DNA from: Rhodococcus sp. IEGM 1381
GTDB lineage: Bacteria; Actinomycetota; Actinomycetes; Mycobacteriales; Mycobacteriaceae
Assembly (NCBI RefSeq): GCF_030056795.1
Contig: NZ_JASHKQ010000009.1
Coordinates: 115,085-179,084, forward strand
Reading direction: 5' to 3'
DNA length: 64,000 bases
Shown here: in pieces, positions 19,998-30,494 of the stretch
Position numbering within the stretch: position 1 is the first letter of the stretch
Layout of the letters: every line of letters starts with the position of its first letter
Notes under the pieces: model-generated
The model's input: the letters and a program-made list of their open reading frames with translations, nothing else
Told to the model about the DNA's origin: nothing
Database searches by the model: none
Program-made: the position numbers and the translations under genes

Positions 19998-20174
19998 CTA
20001 CCTGTCGAGTTCTGGCGGCGGTCGTCGGCCGGTGAGCGCACCGACCAGCAGCAGAATCGCTCCGAGGATGCACACCACTATGCACGCCCAAGCCCATACG
20101 ACGGACCCCGTCATCAGGGCAAGAACCAAGAATCCGAAGCCGATCGCCGCTGCGCCGAGAGTCAGGACCAACAC
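19998..20174 (-). CDS. Small two-TM membrane protein
   Basis: A 58-residue frame not long enough for most ORF cut-offs encodes MLVLTLGAAAIGFGFLVLAL then a second hydrophobic run (WAWACIVVCILGAILLLVGA) and a polar basic tail RRPPPELDR. This is a clear two-helix membrane hairpin. The GTG at 20174 has AGGA about 6 nt upstream; an in-frame TGA sits five codons before it, fixing the N-terminus. It lies immediately after wag31, the position occupied in M. tuberculosis by the transmembrane protein Rv2144c, although homology to that protein was not tested. Function is unknown. Its stop is 28 nt upstream of the ileS T-box. Confidence 0.72.
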   Translation of the reverse strand: MLVLTLGAAAIGFGFLVLALMTGSVVWAWACIVVCILGAILLLVGALTGRRPPPELDR

Positions 20175-20254
20175 GGGATTCCTCGCTCACCACTCGCCAT
20201 GACAACCAGGTTCGACGCTGCCGTCATCGGCAGCGTCGGCGACGCAATCGAGCG

Positions 20255-21106
20255 TCAGTTGCCCTTGGCGTACGACTGGCTGTACCCGGACGACTGGTTG
20301 TCCTGACTGAAGTTGTCCTGGCCGTTGTCGACAGGCAGAGCCGACGAGCGATTCTCGAGCTCTTCGAGCTGTGATTCGAGGTACGACTTGAGGCGCACTC
20401 GGTACTCGCGCTCGAACGTCTTGAGCTGCTCGATGCGGCCCTCGAGAACGGAACGCTGCTGGTTGATCGTCGCCATGATCTCGGTGTGCTTGCGCTCGGC
20501 GTCGGCCTGAAGTGCGTCGGCCTTCTCCTTGGCCTGACGAAGCTGGGTCTCGGAACGCGTCTGCGCATCGGAGAGCAGCGACTCGGACTTCTGCCGGGCC
20601 TCGGACATCATCGACTCGGAGCGCGTGCGGGCATCGGACACCAGACGCTCGGCGTTGGTGCGAGCATTGCCGAGCAGCTGCTCGGACTCCGACTTGGCGT
20701 CACCGGTGAGACGATCGGCCATCTCCTGAGCGAGACCGAGGATCTTCGCGGCCTGCATGTTGGAGTCGCCACTCTGCTGAGGGGCTGCGGCAACGGGTGC
20801 GACCGGCGCCGGCTGCTGAACCACTGGCGCGGGCTTGGGGGGATCCACCGGGCGAGGCGGCTCGACCTTCGGTGCCGCGACCTGAGCAGGCTGCGGGTTC
20901 TGCCGAACCGAGCTCTTGGCGTCCGCGAGCTCCTGATCGAGCTCACCGACTCGCTGGCGGAGGTCGGCGTTCTCTTCGATCAGTCGCGACAGCTCTTGCT
21001 CGACCAGGTCGAGGAAAGCGTCGACCTCGTCTTCGTTGTAACCACGCTTACCGATAGGCGGCTTGCTGAACGCTACGTTGTGCACATCAGCTGGAGTCAG
21101 CGGCAT
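20255..21106 (-). CDS. wag31: DivIVA-family polar growth protein Wag31
   Basis: Wag31 (DivIVA) is a membrane-curvature-sensing coiled-coil protein that marks the poles and recruits the elongation machinery in actinobacteria. The N-terminal membrane-binding domain is [19 protein letters not shown] to about residue 60 ([18 protein letters not shown]). A Pro/Ala/Gln linker follows (about 75-115). The C-terminal coiled coil is built of 11-residue repeats ([55 protein letters not shown]). A Thr in the N-terminal region is a phosphorylation target of PknA/B in mycobacteria; that is known for the family and not shown here. It is the last gene of the dcw block. Confidence 0.96.
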   Translation of the reverse strand: MPLTPADVHNVAFSKPPIGKRGYNEDEVDAFLDLVEQELSRLIEENADLRQRVGELDQELADAKSSVRQNPQPAQVAAPKVEPPRPVDPPKPAPVVQQPAPVAPVAAAPQQSGDSNMQAAKILGLAQEMADRLTGDAKSESEQLLGNARTNAERLVSDARTRSESMMSEARQKSESLLSDAQTRSETQLRQAKEKADALQADAERKHTEIMATINQQRSVLEGRIEQLKTFEREYRVRLKSYLESQLEELENRSSALPVDNGQDNFSQDNQSSGYSQSYAKGN

Positions 21107-21151
21107 GGAAGGATCCCTTCACGCGTCTTGGGGCGGTAGAGCAAGCATTCA

Positions 21152-21157
21152 GTTATA
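21152..21157 (-). promoter_or_regulatory. Candidate -10 element for wag31
   Basis: On the minus strand TATAAC lies 46 nt upstream of the wag31 ATG, with a weak TTCTGC at 21180-21175 (17-nt spacing). The 159-bp gap between yggT and wag31 makes a separate wag31 promoter reasonable. Sequence-only prediction. Confidence 0.4.
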
Positions 21158-21265
21158 TGCCATTCCGCGCGAGTGCAGAACAATCAAACTGTAACTGGCG
21201 TCCATTCTGTCACACAGGACACGCAGCTTGCGCGCGTCCTGCGTTCTAACATTCCATCTTCGGCC

Positions 21266-21553
21266 TCAGGCCGCGAGACCGCTGGTCACATTCCACGCGA
21301 TGAAGACGACGAACAGCAGGACCATGATGGACAGATCCAGCCGAACTCCACCGAGGTTAAGAGGCGGAATGATCCTGCGGAGAAACTTCACCGGCGGGTC
21401 GGTAACCGTGAAGATGGCCTCGAGCAAGATGACGACGACTCCCGTCGGGTGCCAATCTCTCGCAAAAGTCCTGATGAACTCGACGATGATTCGACCGATG
21501 AGAAGGAGCCAAAAAAGAAACAATACGATGTTGATCACCGTGAACACGATCAC
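21266..21553 (-). CDS. YggT-family membrane protein
   Basis: A 95-residue YggT-family integral membrane protein with two hydrophobic spans (residues about 3-25 and 72-92) flanking the conserved amphipathic segment ILLEAIFTVTDPPVKFLRRI-IPP. Members are found next to sepF and divIVA in Gram-positives and cyanobacteria; their role in division or osmotic tolerance is not settled. The start is taken as GTG 21553, with no strong ribosome-binding site. A short GC-rich hairpin (GCGGCC-TGA-GGCCG) has the stop codon in its loop. It corresponds by position to Rv2146c. Confidence 0.92.
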   Translation of the reverse strand: MIVFTVINIVLFLFWLLLIGRIIVEFIRTFARDWHPTGVVVILLEAIFTVTDPPVKFLRRIIPPLNLGGVRLDLSIMVLLFVVFIAWNVTSGLAA

Positions 21554-21635
21554 GGCTATACTCTGCCTGACTTCGCCAGGCTGAGCAAAGTGCGCTGGTC
21601 ACAGCCTCGAACTACCGCTCCGAACTGAGAAACTC

Positions 21636-22283
21636 TCACTGCTGACTGTAGAAACCGGTCTCAGCGATGCGCCTGCGCTCCTGCGGCGATACATCGACAT
21701 CGGCGGGCGAGAGCAGAAAGACCTTCGTCGCCACCTTGTCGAAGGAACCGCGGAGGGCAAATGCCAGACCGGCAGCGAAATCGACCAGTCGCTTGGCGTC
21801 CGCGTTGCTCATCTCCACCAGGTCCATGATCACCGGGGTGCCGTCGCGGAAGCGCTCGCCGATGGTGCGGGCCTCACTGTAGTCGCGCGGACGCAGCGTG
21901 GTGATCTTCGACAGCGGGCCACCGTCGTCGACGATCGGGCTGCGCCGAGTTTCCGCCAGCACATCCATCCGGGTGTCCATGGCCAGTGCTCCACGAGTGG
22001 CCGTTCCTCGGGTCGACGGTGCCGATGCACGTCCTCGTCCGCCGATCGGGGCCAGGGTGGCCGCCGGCCGGGGAGCCTCGTAATCGTCGTAGTCGTCGTC
22101 GAGTTGAGCGTGCCGAGATCCACCGAACGACGGCTTCACGAACTCGCGCTCGTCGATGTCGTCGTAGCTGTCACGCCCACCACGGGAGCCGCGCCGCGCG
22201 TCCGGATCGTCGAGGTAGTCGTCCTCGTAGTCGGCGAGCGGAACCATGCCGAAGTACGCCTTGAACTTGTGCAGGGTGCTCAT
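21636..22283 (-). CDS. sepF: Cell division protein SepF
   Basis: SepF anchors FtsZ to the membrane and bundles it; in actinobacteria that lack FtsA it is the main membrane tether. The N-terminal amphipathic helix is [18 protein letters not shown]. An acidic, Gly/Arg-rich linker with DDYDDYE follows (about residues 20-110). The SepF core begins at [20 protein letters not shown] and contains [27 protein letters not shown]. The length (215 aa) is typical. Its start has GGAAGGC upstream and a candidate promoter lies in the 82-bp gap to yggS. Confidence 0.95.
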   Translation of the reverse strand: MSTLHKFKAYFGMVPLADYEDDYLDDPDARRGSRGGRDSYDDIDEREFVKPSFGGSRHAQLDDDYDDYEAPRPAATLAPIGGRGRASAPSTRGTATRGALAMDTRMDVLAETRRSPIVDDGGPLSKITTLRPRDYSEARTIGERFRDGTPVIMDLVEMSNADAKRLVDFAAGLAFALRGSFDKVATKVFLLSPADVDVSPQERRRIAETGFYSQQ

Positions 22284-22304
22284 CGTTCTGCCTTCCGTGG
22301 AGTG

Positions 22305-22332
22305 TGTCTACCGTCGATCCCCAGGTTCGCAA
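22305..22332 (-). promoter_or_regulatory. Candidate sepF promoter
   Basis: On the minus strand TTGCGA (22332-22327) and TAGACA (22310-22305) are separated by 16 nt, placing a start site about 15-20 nt upstream of the sepF ATG. This is a sequence-only prediction in the gap between yggS and sepF. Confidence 0.35.
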
Positions 22333-22365
22333 GTGTCTGTTGTGACTGATGTGATCCGTGGACTG

Positions 22366-23124
22366 TTATTGCGAGGTTATCGGCCGGGCCCCGAGTATTG
22401 CGGTACCGACACGCACGCACGTCGATCCGTGGCGCACAGCAGCTTCCAGGTCTCCGGTCATACCTGCAGACAGCTCCAGCGCCTCGGGATGATCGAGCAA
22501 CAGACGATGATGGAGGTTCTCGAGGTCGGCGAACGCGGCCTCCGGCTCGGAGTCGAGTGGTGGTACCGCCATCAACCCGGCCAGACGCAGCCCGGCTGCG
22601 TCGGACACAGCCTCGGCAAGCTCGTGGAGTTCGTCACGTTCGACGCCTCCGCGGTGTACGTCGCCGTCGAGACTGACCTGAAGGATCACCTCGAGTTCCG
22701 ACCGACGTACTCCCTCGTCCAGAGCCGTTGTGGTCGCTTTCGAGAGTGCCGCCACCAGCCTCGCACTGTCCACCGAATGGATGGAATGAGCCCAGGCCGC
22801 GACGGACTTGGCCTTGTTTCGCTGCAGGTGTCCGATCATGTGCCACCGCGGCGGATCGACGAGAAAATCTTCGGCCGTATCGGCAACCTTCGGCGATGCG
22901 TCCTGCTCTCGGGATTCGCCGAAGTCGCGGCAACCGAGCCGGTACAGGATGCGCACGTCCGACGCCGGAAAGAATTTGGTCACCGGTAGCAGAGCCACCT
23001 CGGCGGGGGTGCGTCCAGCGTCGACGCACGCACGGCGCAACCGTTCTCGGACCGTCGTCAACGCCGTCTCGATCTCGATGGCGCGGTCCGCGACCGGCCC
23101 GCCATCGTCGATGGGTTCGCTCAT
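22366..23124 (-). CDS. YggS/PROSC-family PLP homeostasis protein
   Basis: A 252-residue single-domain PLP-binding TIM-barrel protein (COG0325) that buffers pyridoxal phosphate and influences amino-acid pools; it has no known catalytic reaction. The PLP lysine lies in ALLPVTKFFPASDVR near residue 48. FGESREQDASPK and WHMIGHLQRNKAK are the family signatures, and SAGMTGDLEAAVRHGSTCVRVGTAILG closes the barrel in two segments. The ATG at 23124 has AAGGGGA 5 nt upstream. It lies between pgeF and sepF, as Rv2148c does. Confidence 0.94.
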   Translation of the reverse strand: MSEPIDDGGPVADRAIEIETALTTVRERLRRACVDAGRTPAEVALLPVTKFFPASDVRILYRLGCRDFGESREQDASPKVADTAEDFLVDPPRWHMIGHLQRNKAKSVAAWAHSIHSVDSARLVAALSKATTTALDEGVRRSELEVILQVSLDGDVHRGGVERDELHELAEAVSDAAGLRLAGLMAVPPLDSEPEAAFADLENLHHRLLLDHPEALELSAGMTGDLEAAVRHGSTCVRVGTAILGARPITSQ

Positions 23125-23143
23125 GACATCCCCTTCCGCCGGC

Positions 23144-23911
23144 TCAGCGATCGACCGCTGCGGGCTGCTCGTCTGTCGATGCACTGTCCATCCACACCAC
23201 GCTGGCGATCCGGCCGGTCGAGCCTTCCCGGCGGTGGCTGAACAATGTTCTGTCCTCGATGGTGCAGCGCGGATCCTGCGCCACTGCGGACACTCCCGCC
23301 GCGAGCAGTTGGGCTCGGACACCGGCGGGAATGTCGAGTCCGGGCGTGTTGCGAACCGTCGTCGACGCGCTGCCGGGGAGGTGCTTGTCGACGTCCGCAC
23401 GCATGGCTGCGGGCACCTCGTACTGTCGGCCACTCGCGGCCGGACCGAGAAATGCACCGATCCTCGCGGGCACTGCACCGAGCTCGACCATGGCATCCAC
23501 GACCCGAGGCACGATGCCGATGCGGGCACCGACCCGTCCTGCGTGCACGGCGGCGATCACTCCGGCTTCCTCGTCGGAGAGCAGGATAGGTACGCAATCG
23601 GCGGTCAACACCACGAGCCCGAGGTCACGCTGCGTCGTCACCAATGCATCGGTCATCGGCACCGGCTCGGCCACGGGACCATCGACCACCGTGACGGTGC
23701 GTCCGTGGACCTGTTCCATGAAGACGAGCCGCTCGACTCCCATTCCCAATCGCTCGCCGAGACGACGGCGGTTGGCCTCGACGGCAGACGGGTCGTCGCC
23801 GACGTGACCGCCGAGATTGAAGGTGTCGAACGGGGGTGCCGAGACACCGCCCGCTCTCGTTGTCGAGACGCGTCGAACGCGGAACGGACCAGCGGATGCG
23901 GTACCGCTCAC
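23144..23911 (-). CDS. pgeF: Peptidoglycan editing factor / multicopper-like YfiH family (DUF152)
   Basis: A 255-residue YfiH-family protein. Members act on purine nucleosides in vitro, and E. coli PgeF prevents misincorporation of serine for L-alanine in muropeptides. The metal-site residues are in [10 protein letters not shown] (His), [10 protein letters not shown] (Cys) and AAVHAGRVG (His). The usual PAIG-like and CYEV-like blocks are represented by [15 protein letters not shown]. The GTG start overlaps the ftsZ stop as GTGA and the stop is 19 nt from yggS. The position within a wall-synthesis operon favours the editing role; the specific substrate is inferred. Confidence 0.9.
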   Translation of the reverse strand: MSGTASAGPFRVRRVSTTRAGGVSAPPFDTFNLGGHVGDDPSAVEANRRRLGERLGMGVERLVFMEQVHGRTVTVVDGPVAEPVPMTDALVTTQRDLGLVVLTADCVPILLSDEEAGVIAAVHAGRVGARIGIVPRVVDAMVELGAVPARIGAFLGPAASGRQYEVPAAMRADVDKHLPGSASTTVRNTPGLDIPAGVRAQLLAAGVSAVAQDPRCTIEDRTLFSHRREGSTGRIASVVWMDSASTDEQPAAVDR

Positions 23912-25203
23912 CGACGCATGAAGGACGGTACGTCGACTTCGTCTTCGCCCTCGTCCTCGGCGATCGGTACCCGACGACCGGAGCCGACGCCCTCGCGCCC
24001 CTGCCCACCTGTGTCACGACCCTGGCCTGCTGTGTCACGGCCGTAGCTGGCTGCGGATTCGCGGCTGGACGATTCACGGTTGGACGAACTCGACGAGTTC
24101 AGCGGCGGCAGGCTGCTGCCACTCGGTGCACCGACCGGGTCGCGGAATACGGCACCCTCGGAGCTCTCGTTCGTGCGCGAGGACACCTCCCCGGAGCGGG
24201 CCGATCCGATCGGACCGCGCGTGGACGTGGCCGCTTCGACCGGGCGGCGCGTCGGGGTGCCGCCGTCGAAGCCGGCGGCGATGACGGTCACCCGAACCTC
24301 GTCCCCGAGCGAGTCGTCGATGACCGTTCCGAAGATGATGTTGGCGTCGATGTGGGCTGCTTCCTGCACCAGCGACGCAGCCTCGTTGATCTCGAACAGA
24401 CCGAGGTCCGAGCCACCGGCGATGGACAGGAGCACTCCGCGTGCGCCCTCCATCGACGCTTCGAGCAGCGGCGAGTTGATCGCCGATTCGGCGGCCTTGA
24501 TCGCGCGACCTTCGCCGCGGGAGGAGCCGATGCCCATCAGCGCACTTCCTGCGCCGGACATCACGCCCTTGACGTCGGCGAAGTCGACGTTGATCAGGCC
24601 CGGAGTGGTGATGAGGTCGGTGATGCCCTGGACACCGTTGAGCAGAACCTCGTCGGCGCTGCGGAACGCATCCATGAGACTCACCGCTGCATCGCCGAGC
24701 TGGAGCAAGCGGTCGTTGGGGATGACGATGAGCGTGTCGCAGGACTCACGAAGCTGCTGGATGCCGGTATCGGCCTGCCCCCCGCGACGCTTGCCCTCGA
24801 AGGAGAACGGCCGAGTGACGACGCCGACGGTCAGCGCACCGAGCTTGCGAGCGATGTTGGCGACCACGGGAGCACCGCCGGTACCGGTGCCGCCGCCCTC
24901 TCCTGCGGTGACGAAGACCATGTCGGCACCCTTGAGTACCTCTTCGATCTCGTCCTTGTGATCGTCTGCTGCGCGGCGACCCACCTCGGGATCGGCACCT
25001 GCGCCGAGCCCTCGGGTCAGTTCGCGGCCCACGTCGAGCTTGACGTCTGCGTCACTCATCAGCAAGGCCTGAGCGTCGGTGTTGACCGCGATGAACTCGA
25101 CTCCCTTGAGTCCCTGTTCGATCATGCGGTTGACCGCGTTCACGCCGCCGCCGCCGATGCCGACGACCTTGATTACGGCGAGGTAGTTGTGCGGGGGCGT
25201 CAT
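23908..25203 (-). CDS. ftsZ: Cell division GTPase FtsZ
   Basis: FtsZ is the tubulin homologue that forms the Z-ring. The GTP-binding signature [13 protein letters not shown] lies near residue 105. The N-terminal [16 protein letters not shown] and the T7 region ([19 protein letters not shown]) are intact. A 100-residue low-complexity linker (rich in Ser, Gly, Arg, with near-repeats GRDTAGQ and GRDTGGQ) precedes the conserved C-terminal peptide [12 protein letters not shown], which binds SepF and FtsW in actinobacteria. Start ATG 25203 with GGAAGGCGAG upstream. A well-formed promoter lies in the 172-bp gap to ftsQ, so ftsZ can be expressed apart from the mur genes. Confidence 0.98.
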   Translation of the reverse strand: MTPPHNYLAVIKVVGIGGGGVNAVNRMIEQGLKGVEFIAVNTDAQALLMSDADVKLDVGRELTRGLGAGADPEVGRRAADDHKDEIEEVLKGADMVFVTAGEGGGTGTGGAPVVANIARKLGALTVGVVTRPFSFEGKRRGGQADTGIQQLRESCDTLIVIPNDRLLQLGDAAVSLMDAFRSADEVLLNGVQGITDLITTPGLINVDFADVKGVMSGAGSALMGIGSSRGEGRAIKAAESAINSPLLEASMEGARGVLLSIAGGSDLGLFEINEAASLVQEAAHIDANIIFGTVIDDSLGDEVRVTVIAAGFDGGTPTRRPVEAATSTRGPIGSARSGEVSSRTNESSEGAVFRDPVGAPSGSSLPPLNSSSSSNRESSSRESAASYGRDTAGQGRDTGGQGREGVGSGRRVPIAEDEGEDEVDVPSFMRR

Positions 25204-25250
25204 GGGCTCTCGCCTTCCGTGGATTGTTGCGTGAAATGTGGAAAACCCTC

Positions 25251-25281
25251 AACCTAAACCACAGGCTTAGAGTTATGTCAA
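25251..25281 (-). promoter_or_regulatory. ftsZ promoter
   Basis: On the minus strand a consensus -35 TTGACA (25281-25276) and TAGGTT (25256-25251) are 19 nt apart in the ftsQ-ftsZ gap. The predicted transcript would carry a leader of about 40 nt before the ftsZ ATG. The perfect -35 and conserved position support it; the long spacer is a weakness. Confidence 0.6.
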
Positions 25282-25375
25282 GTACTGAACTGCTCGGAAC
25301 GCTATTCATCCTCGACGGCTATCGCCATTAGGCGCGCCGAGGCCGCGCGGGAAATATGCGTCACTCGCGCCGAAA

Positions 25376-26170
25376 CTACTTCGTGGTGGGTAGATCCGGA
25401 CTCGACACGTCGAAAATCTGTCCGGGCTGCGAGAGCAACGCAATCGCCACCGCGGCCTTGCGTTCGGAGTTCTCCTTGCTACCCCACACCACGGTTCGTC
25501 CGTCGAGCAACAGAATCGAGATGTCGGACAAGGTGCTCGCTCGCAACTCTCCCACCTGATCTCGCAACAGCGGCGGCAGCGTATCGAGCACCGCCAGAGC
25601 ATCATTCGTCACCGCATCACCGAACACCGGATTCTCGGTCACCAGCCGCACAACCCCCGGCGGCGGAGGTGCGATCGCGAAATCCACCCCGGTGGAATCG
25701 AGCAGATGGGTGCCGTCCGGTGAATCGAAGAACGCCACCGGCGTTCGCTCCTCGACAGTCACCTGCACGGTCGACGGATACTTGCGCTGCACACGAACCG
25801 TCGCCAACGCCGGAATCGTCGCCACCCGCTGCGCCGCCGCAGCCGTGTCCACCCGAACCAGCGGCAGACCGGCGGGAACGTCGAGCAGGTCGAGGATCTC
25901 CTGCTCGGACACCGAGGACTCCCCCGCGACCGTGACACTCCGAACCGACAGCAGCGGTGTGAAGTACACCAGCGCAGCCGATCCCACCACCACGACAACG
26001 ACGGCAAGCGCAATCAGCACGGCCTTGCGACGCGACCGCCTCACCCGAGCGCGCTCGTGTTCCCTGGCCAGGGCGCGCGCCTGCTTGTCGCTCATCGGCG
26101 ATGGCGAATCATCTTCTGCTGCAGCTGTTTCCGACCTCGAAGAACGGACTCGATCGGAGCGGCGGGTCAC
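25376..26170 (-). CDS. ftsQ: Cell division protein FtsQ (DivIB)
   Basis: FtsQ is a bitopic membrane protein of the FtsQLB divisome complex. A basic cytoplasmic tail (about 45 residues) precedes one TM segment ([20 protein letters not shown]). The extracytoplasmic POTRA domain follows ([20 protein letters not shown] onward), then the FtsQ beta domain with [10 protein letters not shown] and STGVDFAI. The length (264 aa) is normal. The GTG start overlaps the murC stop as GTGA. The C-terminus ends [10 protein letters not shown]. Confidence 0.94.
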   Translation of the reverse strand: MTRRSDRVRSSRSETAAAEDDSPSPMSDKQARALAREHERARVRRSRRKAVLIALAVVVVVVGSAALVYFTPLLSVRSVTVAGESSVSEQEILDLLDVPAGLPLVRVDTAAAAQRVATIPALATVRVQRKYPSTVQVTVEERTPVAFFDSPDGTHLLDSTGVDFAIAPPPPGVVRLVTENPVFGDAVTNDALAVLDTLPPLLRDQVGELRASTLSDISILLLDGRTVVWGSKENSERKAAVAIALLSQPGQIFDVSSPDLPTTK

Positions 26171-27693
26171 GGCACCGGCCGATCCTTCGGTACGCCGCGG
26201 CCGGTCGCAGCACCGAAATCGGTTTTCGAGCGAAGTGCGTCCAGAATCGGTCCGCCGAGCATCGTCACGTCACCGGCGCCCATGGTGATGACCACGTCGC
26301 CGGGCCTGCTCAGATGAGCGACCTGCTTGGCCACCAACGACAGGTCCGGTTGATAGTTCACCGGTTTGATCACCGAGGCGGCAACCAGTGCTCCCGTCAC
26401 ACCGGGCAACGGCTCCTCGCGTGCACCGTAGACATCGAGCACCACGATCTCGTCCGCCAACGACAACGCAGCACCGAACTCCTCGGCGAACGTGGCGGTC
26501 CGCGAATACAGGTGCGGTTGGAACACCACCACGACCCGCCCCCGCTCGTTACCTGCGCGGTCCTGGCCGGCGACGAGAGCCTGCGCTGCCGTCAACACCG
26601 CACGCACCTCGGTGGGATGGTGTGCGTAATCGTCGAACACTCGGACGCCGTGCTCTCGACCGGTGAACTGAAAACGTCGATGAACACCGCCGAAGCCGGC
26701 GAGCCCGGCCAACAGTTCCTCCGTACCGGCACCCACCTGACGCGCCGCGACGAACGCCGCAAGCGCATTGAGTGCGGTGTGCCGTCCAGGAACACCGAGC
26801 CGAACCGTGCGCGCCGCATCCTCACCGGCGATCTGAAGCTGCGCGACGCCGCTGATGTCCTCGGGCTCCCACGCCAACAGACGAACAGCCATCTCGACCG
26901 GTCCGGCGTCGACGTCGGACGACCCGTAGCCGAGCACGGTCACGCCGGGCAGGTTCTTCTCGACCACCCGGCGAGCCAGCGCTGCCGAACCCGGATCGTC
27001 CATGCATGCCACGAGCACGCCGCCGGGGCGCAGCACATCGGCGAAGTCGTCGAACACCTGCACGTAGGCCTCGGTGGTGCCGAAGTGGTCCAGGTGATCG
27101 GCCTCGATATTGGTCACGATGATCACGTCGGCCGTGTACTGCAGCAGCGAACCGTCGCTCTCGTCCGCCTCGGCCACGAACACGTCGCCGCTTCCGTGGT
27201 GCGCATTGGTCCCGGCCTCGTTGAGCTCTCCCCCGACTGCGAACGACGGATCGAACCCGCAATGCTGGAGCGCGACCACCAGCATCGAGGTGGTCGACGT
27301 CTTCCCGTGGGTGCCCGAGACCAGCAGTGTGCGGTAGCCCTGCATGAGTGAGGACAGCACGGCCGGCCGCAGAACGACCGGAATTCCGCGTTCGCGAGCC
27401 TCGACCAGCTCTGGATTGGTCTTGGGAATCGCGGCATGAGTCGTCACCACGACAGTCGGGCCGCCGTCGATCATGTCCAGCGCACTGGCGTCGTGACCGA
27501 TGCGAACCTGCGCACCACGTGCTCGTAGCGCGAGCACACCACGTGATTCCTTGGCGTCCGATCCCGATACCTGCCCGCCGCGAGCCAGCAGGATGCGCGC
27601 GATACCGGACATTCCGGCACCGCCGATACCCACCATGTGTACTCGTTCGAGCTCTGCCGGCAATTCCGACATCGCCGCACCGTCAATTGTCAC
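26167..27693 (-). CDS. murC: UDP-N-acetylmuramate--L-alanine ligase
   Basis: MurC adds L-Ala to UDP-MurNAc, the first amino-acid ligation of peptidoglycan synthesis, in the cytoplasm. The N-terminal Rossmann motif is [17 protein letters not shown]. The ATP P-loop is [13 protein letters not shown] near residue 120, and [13 protein letters not shown] and [12 protein letters not shown] (central and C-terminal Mur domains) follow. GTG 27693 is used; a Met eight codons in ([13 protein letters not shown]) aligns better with mycobacterial starts and is an alternative. It is separated from murG by 45 nt, one of the few gaps in the block. Confidence 0.97.
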   Translation of the reverse strand: MTIDGAAMSELPAELERVHMVGIGGAGMSGIARILLARGGQVSGSDAKESRGVLALRARGAQVRIGHDASALDMIDGGPTVVVTTHAAIPKTNPELVEARERGIPVVLRPAVLSSLMQGYRTLLVSGTHGKTSTTSMLVVALQHCGFDPSFAVGGELNEAGTNAHHGSGDVFVAEADESDGSLLQYTADVIIVTNIEADHLDHFGTTEAYVQVFDDFADVLRPGGVLVACMDDPGSAALARRVVEKNLPGVTVLGYGSSDVDAGPVEMAVRLLAWEPEDISGVAQLQIAGEDAARTVRLGVPGRHTALNALAAFVAARQVGAGTEELLAGLAGFGGVHRRFQFTGREHGVRVFDDYAHHPTEVRAVLTAAQALVAGQDRAGNERGRVVVVFQPHLYSRTATFAEEFGAALSLADEIVVLDVYGAREEPLPGVTGALVAASVIKPVNYQPDLSLVAKQVAHLSRPGDVVITMGAGDVTMLGGPILDALRSKTDFGAATGRGVPKDRPVP

Positions 27694-27738
27694 GCGGACG
27701 TCTCCCTCGTTCTCTTCGCATGCGCGACACCGCCCGGA

Positions 27739-28881
27739 TCAGCGTCTCGCCGCGTGCGCAGTATCGAGCACGATCTGCGCTACGGCCGCTGCTGCTCCCT
27801 TGTGCCCGGCACCGGCCGCGGCCCGGGACATGGCAGCAATCTTCTCCGTGTCGTTCAGCAGCGCGACCACCGAATCGGTCACGTACTGCTCGGTCAGTGT
27901 CGCATCGGACACCAGGATGCCACCTCCGGCGTCGACGACGGGGCGGGCGTTGAGCTCCTGCTCGCCGTTGCCGTGCGGCAGGGGTACGTACACCGCGGGT
28001 AGACCGGTTGCGGACACCTCGGCGACCGTCATGGCACCGGACCGGCAGATGGCCATGTCCGCGGCCGCGTACGCCAGATCCATCCGGTCGATGTACGGCA
28101 ACGCGACGTACGGAGCGTTCGGGTTGCGCTGTTCGACGTCGAGCGAGTTCTTCGGTCCGTGCGCGTGCAGAACCGAAATACCCGCCTCGGCGAGCGCAGC
28201 CGAGGCTCCGGAGACTGCGTCGTTGAGCGATCGGGCCCCCTGAGAACCTCCGAACACCAGCAGCACCGGGCCGTGCTCGGGCAGACCGAAGTGTTCCCGG
28301 GCTTGCGCGCGGACGGCGGCCCTGTCGAGTCCGGTGATGGTGGGGCGCACAGGGATTCCGATCACGTCCGCGTCGGCTGCGCCGCGGGCGGCGATCCCCG
28401 AGCCGGCGACGGCGGCAAGCACGCGCTCGGCGGACCGTGCGCCGACCTTGTTGGCGATGCCCGCTCGTGCGTTGGCCTCGTGGATGACCACGGGAATTCG
28501 GCCACCGCGGCCGAACAGCCGACCGCGAGCAGCGAGATAGGCGGGCAACGCGACGTAACCACCGAATCCGACGAGCACGTCGGCCTCGACGGCTGCGAAT
28601 ATCTCCCTGGTTCGACGTACCGATCGCACGACGCGGACCGGCAGTTTCAACAGGTCGACGGTGGGCTTACGCGGCAGCGGCACGGGTGGGATGAGTTCGA
28701 GGGCGTAACCACGGGCCGGAACGAGAGTCGTCTCCAGGCCGCGGCTGCTGCCGAGAGCGGTGACGGTGACGGTGGGGTCGAGGACGCGGAGGGCGTCGGC
28801 CACGGCGAGCGCCGGCTCGATGTGCCCGGCCGTTCCGCCTCCGGCGACCACGACTGAGATCGGTCGAGAGGTCTGCTTCAC
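27739..28881 (-). CDS. murG: UDP-GlcNAc transferase MurG (lipid II synthase)
   Basis: MurG transfers GlcNAc from UDP-GlcNAc to lipid I at the inner face of the membrane to make lipid II. The GT28 N-terminal glycine-rich loop is [30 protein letters not shown] and [16 protein letters not shown] mark the lipid I site, and [13 protein letters not shown] plus [12 protein letters not shown] with [13 protein letters not shown] form the UDP-GlcNAc site. Length 380 aa. GTG start overlaps the ftsW stop by 4 nt. Confidence 0.97.
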   Translation of the reverse strand: MKQTSRPISVVVAGGGTAGHIEPALAVADALRVLDPTVTVTALGSSRGLETTLVPARGYALELIPPVPLPRKPTVDLLKLPVRVVRSVRRTREIFAAVEADVLVGFGGYVALPAYLAARGRLFGRGGRIPVVIHEANARAGIANKVGARSAERVLAAVAGSGIAARGAADADVIGIPVRPTITGLDRAAVRAQAREHFGLPEHGPVLLVFGGSQGARSLNDAVSGASAALAEAGISVLHAHGPKNSLDVEQRNPNAPYVALPYIDRMDLAYAAADMAICRSGAMTVAEVSATGLPAVYVPLPHGNGEQELNARPVVDAGGGILVSDATLTEQYVTDSVVALLNDTEKIAAMSRAAAGAGHKGAAAAVAQIVLDTAHAARR

Positions 28882-30494
28882 CGTCGATATCCTCGCTCAC
28901 CAGAGCGAACGGGTGGGCGACCGGGTTGTGGTTCCGGACGCGAACGGTACGAAGTCTGAGGTTCGGGACGAGGCCGGGGGGACGTCCGGGATCCCGCGGG
29001 GTACCCGGCCGACGGCTCACGACGCTGCGGTTCGGAGCGGCGAGCCCGGCCGCGGAGCGAATCGCCCCGGCGATCGGTCGATGTGGGCGACATCGTGTCG
29101 GCCCGCGAACTCGATACTCGGGTACGTCCTGGCTCGGGTGCCCGCGCTCCTCGCCCGTCCTTACCCCTGCGGGCCTCGAGACGCTTGCGATCCTGAGCGG
29201 CCAGGGTGGGGCGAGTGGACTTCGAGCGAGCCATCGCGGCGCGCTGGGGCGAGAACACCGCGGGCAACGGAAGCTTGAGGGCACGAGCGATTCGACCCTC
29301 CTGCCCGGCGTGCAGGGCCGCGATCGCTTCCGGCTCGTGGCGGGCAGCGCTGGCGATGATGCCGAACATCAACAGGGTGATCGCCGTCGACGTGCCGCCG
29401 TAGGACACCAGTGGCAGCTGCAGACCGGTCACCGGCAGCAGGCCCACGACATAGCTGATGTTGATCATGGCCTGACCGAACACCCAGCAGGTGGCACCGG
29501 CCGTCAACAGGCGCAGGAAGGGATCGACCGAGCGCATGGCGATGCGCAGGCCCGTGTAGACGAACAGGCCGAACAAGCCGATGACCGCAAGGCAGCCGAT
29601 CGTGCCGAGTTCCTCACCGATGATGGCGAAGATGAAGTCGTTGTGCGCGTTGGGAAGATAGCTCCACTTCGCCCGGCTCTGCCCCAACCCGCGGCCGAAC
29701 AAACCGCCGTCGGCCAGCGAGTATTTCGCCTGGGTCGACTGGTAGGACAGTCCCGAGGTGTCCTCTCCCGGGTTGAGCCAGGCCTTCACGCGGTTGGAGC
29801 GGTAGCCGGCGGTGAACGCGAGCACCGTCGCCAGCGCCAGACCCGTCATCAGCACCGCACCGAACAACCGGGCGTTGAGGCCGGCGAACCACAGCAGGGC
29901 CACCAGGATGATGCCGAGGGCGATTGCCGTACTCAGGTTCGGCTGCAGCACCACCAGCAGACACATCAGCAGACCAGCAGGCAGCAGCGGCACCAGCAAC
30001 GACTTGATGTTGCCGTGCTCACTGCGACGCGAGGCCAGCAGGTGCGCACCCCACAACACCAGCGCGACCTTGGCCAGCTCGGACGGCTGGAACGAGACGA
30101 CGCCGAAGTCGAACCAACGCCGCGCACCCTGACGCTCGGCACCGATTCCGGGAATCAGCACGAGCATCAGCATCGTGATCGAGACCAGGAACAACGGAAA
30201 CGACAGTTTCCTGAGGTACCGAACCGGGAGTCGGAGAGCGACGTAGAACGCGACGACTCCCAGCGCCACGCCGATCAACTGCTGCGTGAACAGCGCGTAT
30301 CCGGACTCGTCGGCCGCGAAGGACTCGGCGGACGACGCCGACAGAACCATCACCAGGCCCAGCACCGTCAGCAAAACGGCAATCGTGACGATGAGGTGGA
30401 ACGACGCCAACGGACGGCCGAACCACAGGCCGATTCGAGTGCGGGGCGGCGAGGTGCGGCGAGGTGGGCGCGGCGGCTGAGCAGCAGTGGTCAC
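28878..30494 (-). CDS. ftsW: Septal peptidoglycan polymerase FtsW (SEDS family)
   Basis: FtsW is the SEDS glycosyltransferase that polymerises lipid II at the septum with its partner PBP (pbpB, in this operon). About ten TM segments are visible between residues 30 and 390. Conserved blocks are [20 protein letters not shown], the large extracellular loop with [16 protein letters not shown], and [17 protein letters not shown]. After the last helix a highly basic, Pro/Ser/Arg-rich cytoplasmic tail of about 130 residues runs to the end ([19 protein letters not shown]). In mycobacteria this tail contacts FtsZ and PbpB; here that is inference. GTGA overlap with murD. Confidence 0.96.
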   Translation of the reverse strand: MTTAAQPPRPPRRTSPPRTRIGLWFGRPLASFHLIVTIAVLLTVLGLVMVLSASSAESFAADESGYALFTQQLIGVALGVVAFYVALRLPVRYLRKLSFPLFLVSITMLMLVLIPGIGAERQGARRWFDFGVVSFQPSELAKVALVLWGAHLLASRRSEHGNIKSLLVPLLPAGLLMCLLVVLQPNLSTAIALGIILVALLWFAGLNARLFGAVLMTGLALATVLAFTAGYRSNRVKAWLNPGEDTSGLSYQSTQAKYSLADGGLFGRGLGQSRAKWSYLPNAHNDFIFAIIGEELGTIGCLAVIGLFGLFVYTGLRIAMRSVDPFLRLLTAGATCWVFGQAMINISYVVGLLPVTGLQLPLVSYGGTSTAITLLMFGIIASAARHEPEAIAALHAGQEGRIARALKLPLPAVFSPQRAAMARSKSTRPTLAAQDRKRLEARRGKDGRGARAPEPGRTRVSSSRADTMSPTSTDRRGDSLRGRARRSEPQRREPSAGYPAGSRTSPRPRPEPQTSYRSRPEPQPGRPPVRSGERGYRR

